The position numbers and the translations under genes were made by a program. From NCBI GenBank assembly GCA_029379215.1, contig JAQYWO010000023.1:1-53076 (forward strand): a stretch of 53,076 bases of DNA. The letters are read 5' to 3'. Source of the DNA: Rhizonema sp. PD37. Its GTDB lineage: Bacteria; Cyanobacteriota; Cyanobacteriia; Cyanobacteriales; Nostocaceae. Shown one piece after another: positions 18,404-27,364 of the stretch. The notes under the pieces were generated by a model. That model was not told the origin of the DNA and did not search any database. It saw only the letters and a program-made list of their open reading frames with translations. Within the stretch, counting starts at the first letter, position 1; every line of letters starts with the position of its first letter.

Positions 18404-19771
18404 ATGTTACATTTTATTGCTTCTTTACTTCTGGCTCAAGTTATGCCAGAAACAACTCCCGTCGTCCCAGAAGAAATCTTCATTCCCCAACAGATGCGAC
18501 CTTTACCCGGTCATCTAGATCGAGTGCCTGTTTTTAACAGCAATAACCCAGAGGTTGTACAAACTGAAGGTATCTTACTCTCTACATTCCCGAAGCAAGG
18601 AAAACAAGTCCCAACAGCTCACCTTAACTTTCCGTTTCAGGGACGATTCGATCTATTTTCTCATCATATCGCTCGGGCAATTGAGACTCCAAACGATCTG
18701 CGGACTCTTTACCAAGGTGTCATTGTCTACAATCCTGGTGATCGCCCGGTAACTGTCAGCGTATTGCATGCAGCAAGTTATCTAAGTCAGCCTGACGCAC
18801 CGTTCGTCGATCTTCCGTCCATGCAGGACAATTTTTTGGGCAATATATATGCTGGCCCTGGCGATCGCACAACGAACGATCTGTTACGTTTACAGCGACA
18901 GTCAGACATACCCGCAGAATTGGTGATTCCACCCAAACAGAGCCGTATGCTGATGAATCATCCCATTCCCGTACGTCTTCTAGATCCACCACTCAATGGG
19001 CGCTCGACAGAACTACATCTATCGAGTGATGGACGAGTCTATATGGCAGATCTCGCCATGTTTGCCAAACTCAATTTAGATGGTAGCGAACGGGCACCAA
19101 CTCAGGAGGAATGGCAGATTCTCCTACAAAATGGGAATTTAGCAGGACCTCGTGAAGTCGCTCCCAGTGATCCAAGTAACCCTAAGGGAGCGGAAATTTA
19201 CGGTCGGGTTGCAGGAGTCGCTTTGGGGTCTGAGTGGCGAACACAACTCACAGATCTTGGCAGCGACTACCTGACAATTCCCCCAATAGGGCAAGCTTTC
19301 TCCTATGGTCTGAGTACCCTCTTAGCTGGCAAAATGGGCACTGGACAGAACCAAAGTGCAAAGCTGTTAGTGCGCTACCCTGGCACTGCTTACGAAGCAC
19401 ATGGCAATTACGGCATTGAATACAACCTGACTCTACCACTCATTAACAAAACAAGTTTGCCCCAAACCGTAAATGTGCTATTTCAAACACCTATCAAGGA
19501 AGATATTTTAAGCAAACCGGGTCTGCGTTTCTTGAAGCCGCCATCCTCATCCGTCTTCTTTCGAGGGACTGTTCGTATTCGATATAACAACTATATCGGT
19601 TTACCCATCACCAAATACTGGCATTTAGTTCAGCGACAAGGGGAAATAGGAGAACCTTTGGCCCAAATAAAAATCCTTCCTGGTAAGAAGCAGCTGGTGG
19701 AAGTTGATTTTCTTTACCCAGCTGATGCCACTCCACCGCAAGTGCTTACCGTGCAAACTGTAGCTCAGTAA
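18404..19771 (+). CDS. DUF3370-family secreted protein
   Basis: About 455 residues. A short hydrophobic N-terminus (MLHFIASLLLAQV) acts as a likely signal peptide and is followed by mature sequence starting near PETTPVVPEEIF. Conserved-looking stretches include QQMRPLPGHLDRVPVFNSNN, the QGRFDLFSHHIA segment, GVIVYNPGDRPVTVSVLHAASY and a beta-rich C-terminus. This matches the cyanobacterial DUF3370 family as I recall it; its members are exported and of unknown function. The frame is also open from a GTG at 18350, but ATG at 18404 puts the signal peptide at the start. No neighbour gives a functional hint. Confidence 0.7.
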   Translation: MLHFIASLLLAQVMPETTPVVPEEIFIPQQMRPLPGHLDRVPVFNSNNPEVVQTEGILLSTFPKQGKQVPTAHLNFPFQGRFDLFSHHIARAIETPNDLRTLYQGVIVYNPGDRPVTVSVLHAASYLSQPDAPFVDLPSMQDNFLGNIYAGPGDRTTNDLLRLQRQSDIPAELVIPPKQSRMLMNHPIPVRLLDPPLNGRSTELHLSSDGRVYMADLAMFAKLNLDGSERAPTQEEWQILLQNGNLAGPREVAPSDPSNPKGAEIYGRVAGVALGSEWRTQLTDLGSDYLTIPPIGQAFSYGLSTLLAGKMGTGQNQSAKLLVRYPGTAYEAHGNYGIEYNLTLPLINKTSLPQTVNVLFQTPIKEDILSKPGLRFLKPPSSSVFFRGTVRIRYNNYIGLPITKYWHLVQRQGEIGEPLAQIKILPGKKQLVEVDFLYPADATPPQVLTVQTVAQ

Positions 19772-19821
19772 GTGGATGAGTTAGGTTTCCTTTGGAGCGC
19801 TCGCCGCACGACTCTTAGTAA

Positions 19822-20595
19822 TCACGATAAGTTGAGTGGTACGCCATCCTGAAAAACTAGTAATTCTCCAGGTTGGATTTGCGTCCAAACTTCATTGTCA
19901 GTAAGGGGAGTCGTGGCAATGACAGCGACGCGATCGCTTTTATTTGTTAACTCACGGAAATCAACAGTCATATCTTGGTCAATTAAGTGAGCAGCTGCAA
20001 ACGGCGCTTGGCGCACAATGTAACACAACTTGGTTGAGCAGTGGGCGAAAAAGTGTTCTCCATCCGATAGCAAGTAATTAAAGATCCCTTTATCTGCTAG
20101 AGTTTTTGTAGTATCTTTAATTACTGAGTACAACTCTTTTAAAGGAGGTTTACGATCAGGAAAGTACTGTCGCAATCTTTCTAAGATAAAACAGAACGCA
20201 TTTTCACTATCGGTACTGCCCACAGCTTGATAAAATTTTTGGCTTTGAGGAGAAAAATCTCGCAAATCTCCGTTGTGAGCAAACACCCAATATCGTCCCC
20301 ATAGTTCTCTTTGAAAGGGATGACAGTTTAAAAGGGCAATTTCACCTTGTGTCGCTTTGCGGATATGGGCAATCACATGAGTGGAGTGGATAGGATAGCC
20401 TCGCACAAGATCGGCTATAGGAGAAGCGATTGAAGGTTTGGCATCTAAAAAAATCCGACACCCCTTTCCTTCAAAGAAAGCAATCCCCCAACCATCTTTA
20501 TGATCGTCTGTTTTTCCTCCTCGCGTTGCAAAACCCTCAAACGAAAAGCAAATATCTGTGGGCACATTGCAGTTCATTCCTAATAGTTGACACAT
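19822..20595 (-). CDS. Class II glutamine amidotransferase (YafJ-like)
   Basis: Ntn-hydrolase-fold glutaminase domain. The catalytic nucleophile must be Cys2, and the sequence MCQLLGMNCN supplies it if translation starts at 20595; the frame continues eight codons further to 20619, which would bury the Cys. Other signatures are GWGIAFFEG, HIRKATQGEIALLNCHPFQ, WVFAHNGDL (the oxyanion-hole region) and the late VIATTPLTDNEVW. At 257 residues it lacks a synthetase domain, like YafJ/EgtC proteins, so it probably hydrolyses a gamma-glutamyl amide in an unknown pathway. It is convergent with the DUF3370 gene. An EgtD-like gene occurs 29 kb away, but no operon links the two. Confidence 0.85.
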   Translation of the reverse strand: MCQLLGMNCNVPTDICFSFEGFATRGGKTDDHKDGWGIAFFEGKGCRIFLDAKPSIASPIADLVRGYPIHSTHVIAHIRKATQGEIALLNCHPFQRELWGRYWVFAHNGDLRDFSPQSQKFYQAVGSTDSENAFCFILERLRQYFPDRKPPLKELYSVIKDTTKTLADKGIFNYLLSDGEHFFAHCSTKLCYIVRQAPFAAAHLIDQDMTVDFRELTNKSDRVAVIATTPLTDNEVWTQIQPGELLVFQDGVPLNLS

Positions 20596-21005
20596 AGATA
20601 TTCTCTGAACTATAGACAAATAGCAGTGCCATCAACATACTTCAGAATAACTCAACGTGTCTGATGCGATCGCTGCGATTAAAGATTATAGACGCCAACC
20701 TGCCGACTAAGTATATCTTCTAAATTTCTCTTGGTAGAAAGACTTTATTGCGGAGTTACCACAAGAGTCAAGACGAAGGCGTAGGCGACGATCCTCAATT
20801 CGGTTGGGGTGACTAAGTCTAGACATCCATTATGTTTCTGCCTCTCACATTTCGATGCTAAGATAACCCGAATATCGGGTTGTTGCAGAAAAAATTATTG
20901 ATTTGCTTAACAAGAGTATACATTAAAAATTTGTGTCTATATCATTTTTTTTAGTGTCTTGGAATTATCGTGATATTAGTTCTCTACGCTAAACCTTTAA
21001 AAATT

Positions 21006-21158
21006 ATGTTGAGCTTTCTTTGGGGTATTGTAGTTTTACTGTTCGCTTTCTGGGCATTAGGGCTGGCATTTCACATTGCCGGAAGTCTAATTCATGTAGT
21101 GTTACTTTTAGCGATTGGTCTTGCGGTATATAATTTTTTCAAAGGGCGTGACGTTTAA
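21006..21158 (+). CDS. Small membrane protein, Lmo0937/DUF5670-like
   Basis: A 50-residue hydrophobic protein, MLSFLWGIVVLLFAFWALGL then AFHIAGSLIHVVLLLAIGLAVYNFF and KGRDV. It has two membrane-spanning segments separated by a Gly/Ser turn. The pattern of a first TM with Trp residues, a GLAFHIAG..IH turn and a second TM ending in a short basic tail fits the widespread Lmo0937 family, often stress-induced in bacteria. The frame opens earlier (20970), but ATG at 21006 matches the usual family start. The role is unknown; it stands alone. Confidence 0.75.
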   Translation: MLSFLWGIVVLLFAFWALGLAFHIAGSLIHVVLLLAIGLAVYNFFKGRDV

Positions 21159-22200
21159 CCGGAGTCTAGAAAGTTTGTCCACTATGCTAAGAGTTGCGGG
21201 TTGGAGTTGCTTGCGGCGCTCAGTATCTGCCGCCTTCTAATACCTTGCGCTCTTCCTTTGCTCTTCACCATCTGCGATCGCTCGCTCTACACTTATCGAA
21301 AATTGAGAGCGATCATAATCAGATTAATGCCTGTATCCTACACCTGATTGCCTCAGAATCATGTTGTTAATACTCTCACTTTCAGCTTAGTACAAAATTG
21401 CCTAAATTCATAGCGTTATGTTCGCGCGTTGCGATAAGAGGGCTTTAGATTGCAACCACTAGCTTTTTTTACGAGCCGGATTTATGAAATGCAGTACTTA
21501 GTCATCATGGCAAGATGGCAACCACTTTAATTCAGTGAAGAGTATAGTTTGAATCAATTCGTCAAGCTGTTTGACGATAAGCACAACAGCATACAACTCT
21601 TCAAACCGGGTTTTTATCGGGGTGTACTACCACAAACACAAAGAAGATTGTGCTGATTGTAGCGTCTAATTGGAAAGGAAACATCTACTTGCAACAACTT
21701 TTAACCCCTGGTGATCCGCCTGGGGTTTTGCTTTAGGTGACATGAGTTCTAGTATGTAAAAAAATGAGCTAGTCCTAAATGTCATGAGCCACCTTGCAAA
21801 GACAGCGACTCAAGCCCCCTTTACTTCAAGAAAATGTGCTTTAAGACTATTGCTTTCTCCTAATATTTGTGCCACTATAACTCCACAGAATAAAATACTG
21901 CATTTTGACAGACTTATCGTACTATATTTTCGATTCCAAAATTTATTGTTCATGCTAATTGCATGACACAGGTGGTTGTGGAAACGAAATTTATTTAGCA
22001 GCTTGTGAACGTAGCAGTATGCAAATGCTACGTGGGGAAGCGCTTGTATCTGAACAATTGGCGAACCGCCACTTTTGATGTTGGCTCTTGGCAATAAATT
22101 TCCACAATTGCCGCTCTCAGTGGCTGTCAAAAAACAGATTGAAATATCTAGCAGAAGCTTGGAGTTCATCGCTTCTGTCGCATTGCTTTAGTCATTAAGA
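21159..22200. other. Gene-poor degraded region
   Basis: Over 1 kb with no supported gene. It holds HIP1 sites, an orphan terminator-like hairpin (21703-21727) and AT-rich fragments. ORFs here are short and lack family features. It leads into the porin remnant at 22201. Confidence 0.5.
21703..21727 (+). terminator. Orphan intrinsic terminator
   Basis: AACCCC (21703-21708) pairs with GGGGTT (21722-21727), followed by TTGCTTTAG. No ORF ends just upstream, so it may terminate a small RNA that would begin around 21640-21670, or be left over from a lost gene. Confidence 0.4.
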
Positions 22201-22380
22201 GTGAGGGTGAGGAGTCAAGCAGACAAAGATACCTCTTTATATATTGAAGGATTTTACCAATATCAACTCACGGACAATATTGCGATTACGCCCGGTGTGA
22301 TCTGGGTAACTGCACCAGACTTTGACGATCGCAATGCTGATACTGTATTTGCTTGGCTTCGCACCACTATCAGGTTTTAA
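22201..22380 (+). pseudogene. C-terminal remnant of an OprB-type/iron-uptake porin
   Basis: The frame encodes about 59 residues ending LRTTIRF-stop. SLYIEGFYQYQLTDNIAITP and GVIWVTAPDFDDRN form the last beta-hairpins typical of cyanobacterial carbohydrate-selective (SLH/OprB-like) outer-membrane porins, which end in an aromatic residue. Full porins are 500-600 residues. No trace of the SLH domain or earlier barrel was found upstream, so this is a decayed 3' end. Confidence 0.65.
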
Positions 22381-22466
22381 CCTGTTTTTAACTGTCTAGT
22401 TATTTATGCCACACTCTTTCTAGCAACTTACATTACAAGTAAATTAGATTTTTGAGGTAATTTCAC

Positions 22467-22553
22467 ATGAGCTTAGATCTAAAACTTTCAGGTAATTCTT
22501 CAAGAACTGCAAAAAGACATGGAGAAGGAACTAAGCTCAGGATTTTGATGTGA
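22467..22553 (+). CDS. Possible 28-residue peptide
   Basis: ATG preceded by TTTTGAGGTAATTTCAC (a fair ribosome-binding site) encodes MSLDLKLSGNSSRTAKRHGE and eight more residues, ending at TGA. It could be the start of a truncated gene or a real small peptide. Not recognised. Confidence 0.2.
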   Translation: MSLDLKLSGNSSRTAKRHGEGTKLRILM

Positions 22554-22562
22554 TTTTTCTGA

Positions 22563-22970
22563 TCAATTAGATTGATAGAACGCAATCTCACAATAGGTAC
22601 GCACCCATGATTCCCGATCCGTTGCAATTAAAGACACTGAATGATTATAAATGGAGTCTAACTTTTGATAAAGTACAAGTGAGGGATCAATGTAGGCATA
22701 CTCTGTTTCAGCAAGGTAGCAATCTAATGTTGAGTTATCGACAAATGATAGTAGCCGAAAAACAGTAGACTGTGAGCGTTCTTTGTAAAAAGACTCACAA
22801 TAACGAATCATCGCAGGCAAGTTGGCATTTATAGGCGTAAGTGGGTTGACAGAATTGGCGCGTTTACTGTGTCCGTTAGCAAAGCGCAGAATCCAACCAA
22901 AATAATTAATCTGCTCAAAGGCAGGCCATGAGGCATAACTAGCTAATTCAATATTGATTGGGTCAATCAT
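22563..22970 (-). pseudogene. N-terminal half of a GNAT-family acetyltransferase
   Basis: The 135-residue ORF matches the N-terminal degenerate GNAT domain of a two-domain acetyltransferase family of about 250 residues. The landmarks are PAFEQINYFGWILRFANG, HSKRANSVNPL (the characteristic RANSV motif), a CESFYKERSQSTVFRLL helix and AETEYAYIDPSLVLYQKL. The C-terminal acetyl-CoA-binding domain (V..x..R..G.G/A) is absent: the frame stops after FYQSN and the sequence beyond shows no continuation. Probably a truncated gene in a decaying region. Confidence 0.55.
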
Positions 22971-23383
22971 CCGCTAACTACCTTTCCCACAGAATACACC
23001 CCTACATTAAAGTTGATTTACAGTAATGAAAAGAAAGTCCACTTCTTCTAGAGGCGGGACGATGCCATCACACTAATCCAAGGAATTAAGTTTTTACAGA
23101 TGTACCATAAATCAATTCTATACGTTTTCTCTCTTGAGGTGGCGATCACCTATTCTTTTCTAGCTTTCGCTCTCACATTTATTGTCTCAAAAGTCAATGA
23201 GTTTCTGATGATGAGTACCTAATTTTTCAGAGCTTGATTCTTATGCTGATTACTAAAATGTAAACAGTCAATGGATGAAAGAAAGTTGGATAGAATATAA
23301 AGATAAGCAATTGCTTTGGCGCTCCAAGGCAGGTATTGGCAACAGAAGGATTTGAGTGAACCGTGAGCAATTAAATACATTTT
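22971..23383. other. Intergenic, nothing recognised
   Basis: About 410 bp between divergent genes. No family-bearing ORF, hairpin or repeat stands out. Confidence 0.4.
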
Positions 23384-24118
23384 ATGAACAAACGGCGAGA
23401 CAACGTCCCCTTCGATCCTTACTACTTTGAGAAGCTGGCATCTGAAGGCATAATCTTTTTGCTTGCAGACACATTCAGCCACATATTCCAAACGAATCAC
23501 TGGTGTGGATCTGATTCAGTTTCGGGAGAAGGTGCTGCTAGGAGGCAAACGCAACAAATCGAAGCTGAACTTCCAGCACTACTTAAAACATTACAGGTGG
23601 ACGTACTCCTTGACCTACCGTGTGGAGACTTCAGTTGGATGCAGTTCGTAGACTTGCCAATTTCACACTACATAGGCGCAGATATTGTACCCGAACTCAT
23701 TGTCCTTAACCAGAAGCAGTGTGATGCATTGCAACGGCTTAAGCCGTATCGCCAAAGATATGAGTTTATGACACTGGATTTGACAAGCGAGCCTCTACCG
23801 AAAACAAACCTATTATTATGTCGAGACTGCTTTGTACATTTTTCAATAGCAGATATTTGCTCTGCTCTCGATAACATAAAAAGGAGCCAGATTACTTATC
23901 TGCTAACAACGACTTTCCCCGATTGTGACGAAAACGAAGATATAAAAACAGGGGACTGGCGCTTATTAAACTTAGAGAAACCACCTTTCAATTTTCCCAC
24001 ACCTTTATGCCTGATTAATGAGCAATGTAGCGAGTCCGGTGTTCTGTATCGAGATAAAAGCTTGGGATTGTGGCTCCTAGAGGATATTCCGCAACAAGCA
24101 ACCAGAGCAAATTCCTAA
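23384..24118 (+). CDS. Class I SAM-dependent methyltransferase-like protein
   Basis: A 244-residue protein with a Rossmann-like SAM-binding core. Motif I reads VLLDLPCGDFSWMQ (about 74-87), the acidic residue after strand 2 is in IGADIVPELI, and the strand 4 region is NLLLCRDCFVHFSIADI. The LPCGD variant of motif I and the CRDCFVHF stretch are typical of a small group of bacterial methyltransferases associated with glycan or peptide modification. The substrate is unknown. It may be a transferred accessory gene, since its surroundings are degraded genes. ATG at 23384 is the only reasonable start before the conserved part. Confidence 0.7.
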   Translation: MNKRRDNVPFDPYYFEKLASEGIIFLLADTFSHIFQTNHWCGSDSVSGEGAARRQTQQIEAELPALLKTLQVDVLLDLPCGDFSWMQFVDLPISHYIGADIVPELIVLNQKQCDALQRLKPYRQRYEFMTLDLTSEPLPKTNLLLCRDCFVHFSIADICSALDNIKRSQITYLLTTTFPDCDENEDIKTGDWRLLNLEKPPFNFPTPLCLINEQCSESGVLYRDKSLGLWLLEDIPQQATRANS

Positions 24119-24125
24119 TTGCTTA

Positions 24126-24911
24126 CTATAGTTTGCGCTTGTTGCAAAGCAGGAAACGATAACCCAGATCAATTTCCGTCAAGGAATAAATTTCTCCATA
24201 CTTTGCATCCCATTGCCCACTACTTAAATCTACTGCGAGAGACTTTACTCCAGATTCAACGACATTGGGATTGGCTAAAGCAAAAGATGATATGCCTGCA
24301 CGCACTTCTGGTTGAAGATACAACTCAGGACGCCTCTAAGCTGCTGCGGCAAAAAGGTCCGATAGATCGTGGGGTAAAATTAAAGGGAAAGCTTCAACAC
24401 TTCTTTGAGTATTTGCCTGTATTAAACTTATAAGTTCATTAAGCGGTAAAAATCGTAGTGCATCGTCCCAAAGCAAAGGAAAATAATCATAAAGCCAGAT
24501 TTTTTGAGCCAGTCTAATATCAAAAGTTAGCAAAAGAATTACACCAGACTTAACAATTCGATGCATTTCTTGAAAGGATTTTTCTAAATTAGAAAAATGA
24601 TGAATTGTCAGGATACTTATTACTGCATCAACAGATTTGTCTGGCAAAGGGAGAGCTTCTGCATATCCAGTGAACCATTTGACTTGTGAATGTTCTGGTG
24701 CTTGTGTACGCATTAGTGATGATGGTTCTACAGCGTAAACAGAAAATCCTTGGTTAGCCAGGGCTTGAGTGTAACCACCAGTGCCTGCCCCAATGTCAGC
24801 AATAATACTACCTTGTGGTAAATTGAGTAAGTTAATTATAGTCTTAACAATCCGAGGATCAGGAATACGAGTTTTGGTATATTCTTTACCAATTGAATCG
24901 TAGATAGCCAT
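24126..24911 (-). pseudogene. SAM methyltransferase interrupted by one in-frame TAG
   Basis: Residues 1-191 carry a Methyltransf_11-type core: motif I IIADIGAGTGGYTQAL, then YAVEPSSLMR, the GYAEALPLPDKSVDAVIS segment and LTIHHF. The frame stops at TAG (24336-24338). It continues in the same frame after the stop with RRPELYLQPEVRAGISSFAL and ends with a C-terminal strand LGYRFLLCN, giving a normal length of about 261 residues if the TAG is read as an amino acid. A Trp codon (TGG) is the likely ancestor. It is either a recent nonsense pseudogene, a sequencing error, or read through. A 37-bp shard of the same gene occurs at 26581-26617. Confidence 0.8.
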
Positions 24912-24944
24912 TGGTAGAAGCTCCAGTTTGAAATTATGTCAACT

Positions 24945-24967
24945 GTCCACCAATTAGATAGGTGGAC
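24945..24967. terminator. Hairpin GTCCACC/GGTGGAC
   Basis: Perfect 7-bp stem (24945-24951 with 24961-24967) around a 9-nt AT-rich loop, between the methyltransferase start and the rhlE end. Terminator or operator role undecided. Confidence 0.3.
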
Positions 24968-24992
24968 GTTTCCTTATGATCCCAAAATTCTC

Positions 24993-25020
24993 CTACGACT
25001 ATAGCGAAGTTTGGTCGTAG
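24993..25020 (-). terminator. Probable terminator of the RNA helicase gene
   Basis: CTACGAC (24993-24999) pairs with GTCGTAG (25014-25020), located 25-50 bp past the helicase stop codon. On the minus strand the stem is followed by GAGAATTTTG, a weak T-rich tail. Confidence 0.45.
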
Positions 25021-25044
25021 TACCCTTTTAGCAAATACGATGGA

Positions 25045-26391
25045 TTAGCTAGAACGTTTAGCGGAACGGCGTGATGCTCCTGAACGTGTACCGGACTTGT
25101 TGCCACCTGCCACAATTCGCTTTGCCGATTTTTTAGCTGATGTTGGTGCTTGGGGTTTATCGGTAGAGTGAGCTTTCCGCTTGTCAAGTCCGCCTCTGGG
25201 TTTGTGTTTGCGCCCATCTTGAATTGGTTCGGGCTTGGTTGTGGAGTTGGGTTTAAAGCCAGCGATCGCTTCTAATGGCAACTGCTGCCCAATCAGTTTT
25301 TCGATATCCGCCAACAGCTGATATTCATCGACGCACACCAGCGATACGGCTTCACCTGACGCCCCAGCGCGACCAGTACGACCAATGCGATGAACATAAT
25401 CCTCGGGTACGTTGGGCAGATCGAAGTTGACCACATGCGGTAGTTCACTGATATCGAGACCACGAGCAGCAACATCAGTTGCCACCAGGACCTGTAAGCT
25501 GCCGTTCTTGAACTTTTCCAGAGCGTGGGTACGCGCCGACTGGCTCTTGTTACCGTGGATTGCCAATGCTTGAATGCGGTTAAGACTCAACTGTTTAACC
25601 AATCGGTCAGCCCCGTACTTAGTGCGCGTAAATACTAACACTTGATACCAGTTGTATTGCCGAATCAGGTGAGTAAGTAATTCGCGCTTCCGGTCACGGT
25701 CTACCCGGTACACTTTCTGCACCACCGTGTCAGCAGTAACGTTGCTGCGTGCCACCTCGATCATCTTCGGGTGGTTGAGCAGTCCTGCTGCGAGCGCCTT
25801 GAGTTTGTCCGAGAAGGTCGCGAAAAATAGCAAGTTCTGTCGTTGTTTAGGCAGCAGCGAGAGAATACGGCGGATATCATGAATAAAACCCATGTCCAGC
25901 ATCCGATCCGCTTCATCCAACACCAAAACCTCAATGTGCGACAGCTTCACTGTGCCCTGCTGCACATGATCTAGTAGTCGCCCTGGAGTAGCAACCAGAA
26001 TATCCACGCGACCCTTCAAAAGCCGTTTTTGCGGATTAATGCTGACGCCACCGAACATCACCATCGTATTCAGCTTCAGGTACTTTCCGTACTCGCGCAC
26101 GCTTTCCTCGACTTGTGCGGCGAGTTCGCGAGTTGGAGTGAGAATCAGCGCCCGGATTGGGGGGTATTCACTTCTACTATCTTTGACGCTTTTGTCAGAC
26201 GACAACCGATGCAGAAGCGGTAAAGTGAAACCAGCCGTCTTGCCAGTGCCGGTTTGGGCACCTGCTAGCAAATCGCTTCCCGACAATACGGCAGGAATCG
26301 CCTGCATCTGGATTGGCGTGGGTTCAGTGTACCCTCGCTCGGTGACGGCACGGATAATTTCATTGGACAAGCCGAGAGTAGAAAAAGACAT
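25045..26391 (-). CDS. rhlE: DEAD-box RNA helicase, RhlE type
   Basis: ATP-dependent RNA helicase of 448 residues. It has a Q motif ([14 protein letters not shown]), Walker A AQTGTGKT (45-52), [16 protein letters not shown] and DEAD near 158. Domain 2 shows [24 protein letters not shown] and [10 protein letters not shown]. The basic Ser/Lys/Arg-rich tail (390-448) is typical of RhlE and likely binds RNA. Motif III reads FAT (F190-A191-T192) instead of the near-universal SAT. SAT couples ATP hydrolysis to unwinding in DEAD-box proteins, so unwinding could be altered. Cyanobacterial relatives act in cold and redox stress. Only the bare gene is here. Confidence 0.92.
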   Translation of the reverse strand: MSFSTLGLSNEIIRAVTERGYTEPTPIQMQAIPAVLSGSDLLAGAQTGTGKTAGFTLPLLHRLSSDKSVKDSRSEYPPIRALILTPTRELAAQVEESVREYGKYLKLNTMVMFGGVSINPQKRLLKGRVDILVATPGRLLDHVQQGTVKLSHIEVLVLDEADRMLDMGFIHDIRRILSLLPKQRQNLLFFATFSDKLKALAAGLLNHPKMIEVARSNVTADTVVQKVYRVDRDRKRELLTHLIRQYNWYQVLVFTRTKYGADRLVKQLSLNRIQALAIHGNKSQSARTHALEKFKNGSLQVLVATDVAARGLDISELPHVVNFDLPNVPEDYVHRIGRTGRAGASGEAVSLVCVDEYQLLADIEKLIGQQLPLEAIAGFKPNSTTKPEPIQDGRKHKPRGGLDKRKAHSTDKPQAPTSAKKSAKRIVAGGNKSGTRSGASRRSAKRSS

Positions 26392-26794
26392 ATAACTCCA
26401 GAAATAACATCGGCCTGTCGCCTGTCACGGCGTCAGTCTTAGGCGGACGGGTATGAAGGGCTGGATGGGCATTCTTCGCAAAGACTGAGAACGAATGCCG
26501 CCAATCTGCATTGTAACAGAGTGTAGTCTGTTGAGTCGTGATAGCTTCAAATTTTATATCGGTAATCTGGGAGTGCCACTCTTAACAATCCGATGATCGG
26601 GAATACGAGTTTTTGTAGGACTTACGCATTGACAGGAAAAACCAAATATGAGGGATGAATTTCAGGCATTAAACCTAGATTTTTCGACCAATTTTAGGCG
26701 ATGCCTGCGGCGGGCTACGCCTACGCTATTTATCAAGGGAAGATTGATACAAGCCTGAAACAACGTATTTTCCTAGACGCATAATGCTTGTATC
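26392..26794. other. Leader of rhlE plus repeat debris
   Basis: Immediately upstream of rhlE the minus-strand leader is long, as in cold-regulated helicases. Further out lie a 37-bp fragment of the methyltransferase gene (26581-26617), a TAGGACTTACGCATTGACAG element-end motif (about 26626) and a GCGGCGGGCTACGCCTACGC dispersed repeat (about 26708-26727). Confidence 0.5.
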
Positions 26795-26806
26795 AACAGT
26801 ATTGCA

Positions 26807-26992
26807 ATGCTTGCCTTTATGGTTGCGGGTGCGATCGCTTGGCAACATGCGATTTTAATGTCCTGTGGAAGTTTGCTTGGCGGTTACTGGGGAGTTTACT
26901 ACGTTTGTCGGATAGAACCCAAATTAGTACGCAGCTTCATTATTCTGATAGGTTTGAGCATGACGGTTTACTTTTTCATCAAGACTGATTAA
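26807..26992 (+). pseudogene. C-terminal remnant of a TauE/SafE-type exporter
   Basis: About 61 residues: MLAFMVAGAIAWQHAILMSC then GSLLGGYWGVYYVCRIEPKL and VRSFIILIGLSMTVYFF. GGYWG followed by a positively charged turn and a last membrane helix ending TVYFF is the usual C-terminus of TSUP/TauE-SafE sulfite or sulfonate exporters, which are about 250 residues with eight helices. Only the last two helices remain. Confidence 0.65.
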
Positions 26993-27364
26993 CCGTTACG
27001 CTTACTCTTGTCTAGGCTCACAGACTGCCTCATATTCCTGCACCAACACCTGCTCAAACGCACGAGAAATCGGTGATTGAGCAGGTGTTGGTGCCTCAAC
27101 AAAGAAAACGGCAACACAAATTGATTCAATACCTCTAGATTCTGTACTCCTATCAGTTGAATTGGGCGGAGGGTATCAAGCTGTCGCTCTTTAAGAATCG
27201 ACAATTCAGAAAGCACTGCAGCTGCTTTTCCGCTTTCTGTTGCCGATTTGACCATTGCGGCGCTTTTCATCTCGGCAACCACATGTAAAGCTGATGGTTC
27301 AACGCCCAACTGTTTTAGCACTTGCTTAAATCGTTGCGCGATCGCACTCGTAAAACCGACAGTA
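26989..27364 (-). pseudogene. C-terminal fragment of a LysR-type regulator
   Basis: The frame includes SAIAQRFKQVLKQLGVEPSA followed by LHVVAEMKSAAMVKSATESG and KAAAVLSELSILKERQL. This is the second half of a LysR substrate-binding domain (the family pattern being ...MGSTEAIK.AV.AGLG.A.LSE.AI..E). The helix-turn-helix and the first effector subdomain are missing. The normal KEAVKAGLG turn reads KSATESGKA, showing drift. The 3' end runs into a 17-bp inverted repeat (27040-27094). LysR proteins of the CysB/CbbR type control sulfur or carbon genes; here the gene is dead. Confidence 0.55.
27040..27094. repeat. Perfect 17-bp inverted repeat
   Basis: GCACCAACACCTGCTCA (27040-27056) is exactly reverse-complemented at 27078-27094, with a 21-nt spacer. 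It lies in the degenerate 3' part of the LysR fragment and could be a strong hairpin or the end of a small insertion. Confidence 0.85.

Noticed and set aside
24126..24323. Separate small gene on the minus strand starting MYLQPEV
   Set aside because: It is the in-frame continuation of the upstream methyltransferase after the TAG codon, not an independent gene.
24119..24433. Plus-strand ORF of 104 codons after the methyltransferase at 23384
   Set aside because: It is antisense to the interrupted methyltransferase gene, which explains the sequence better on the minus strand.
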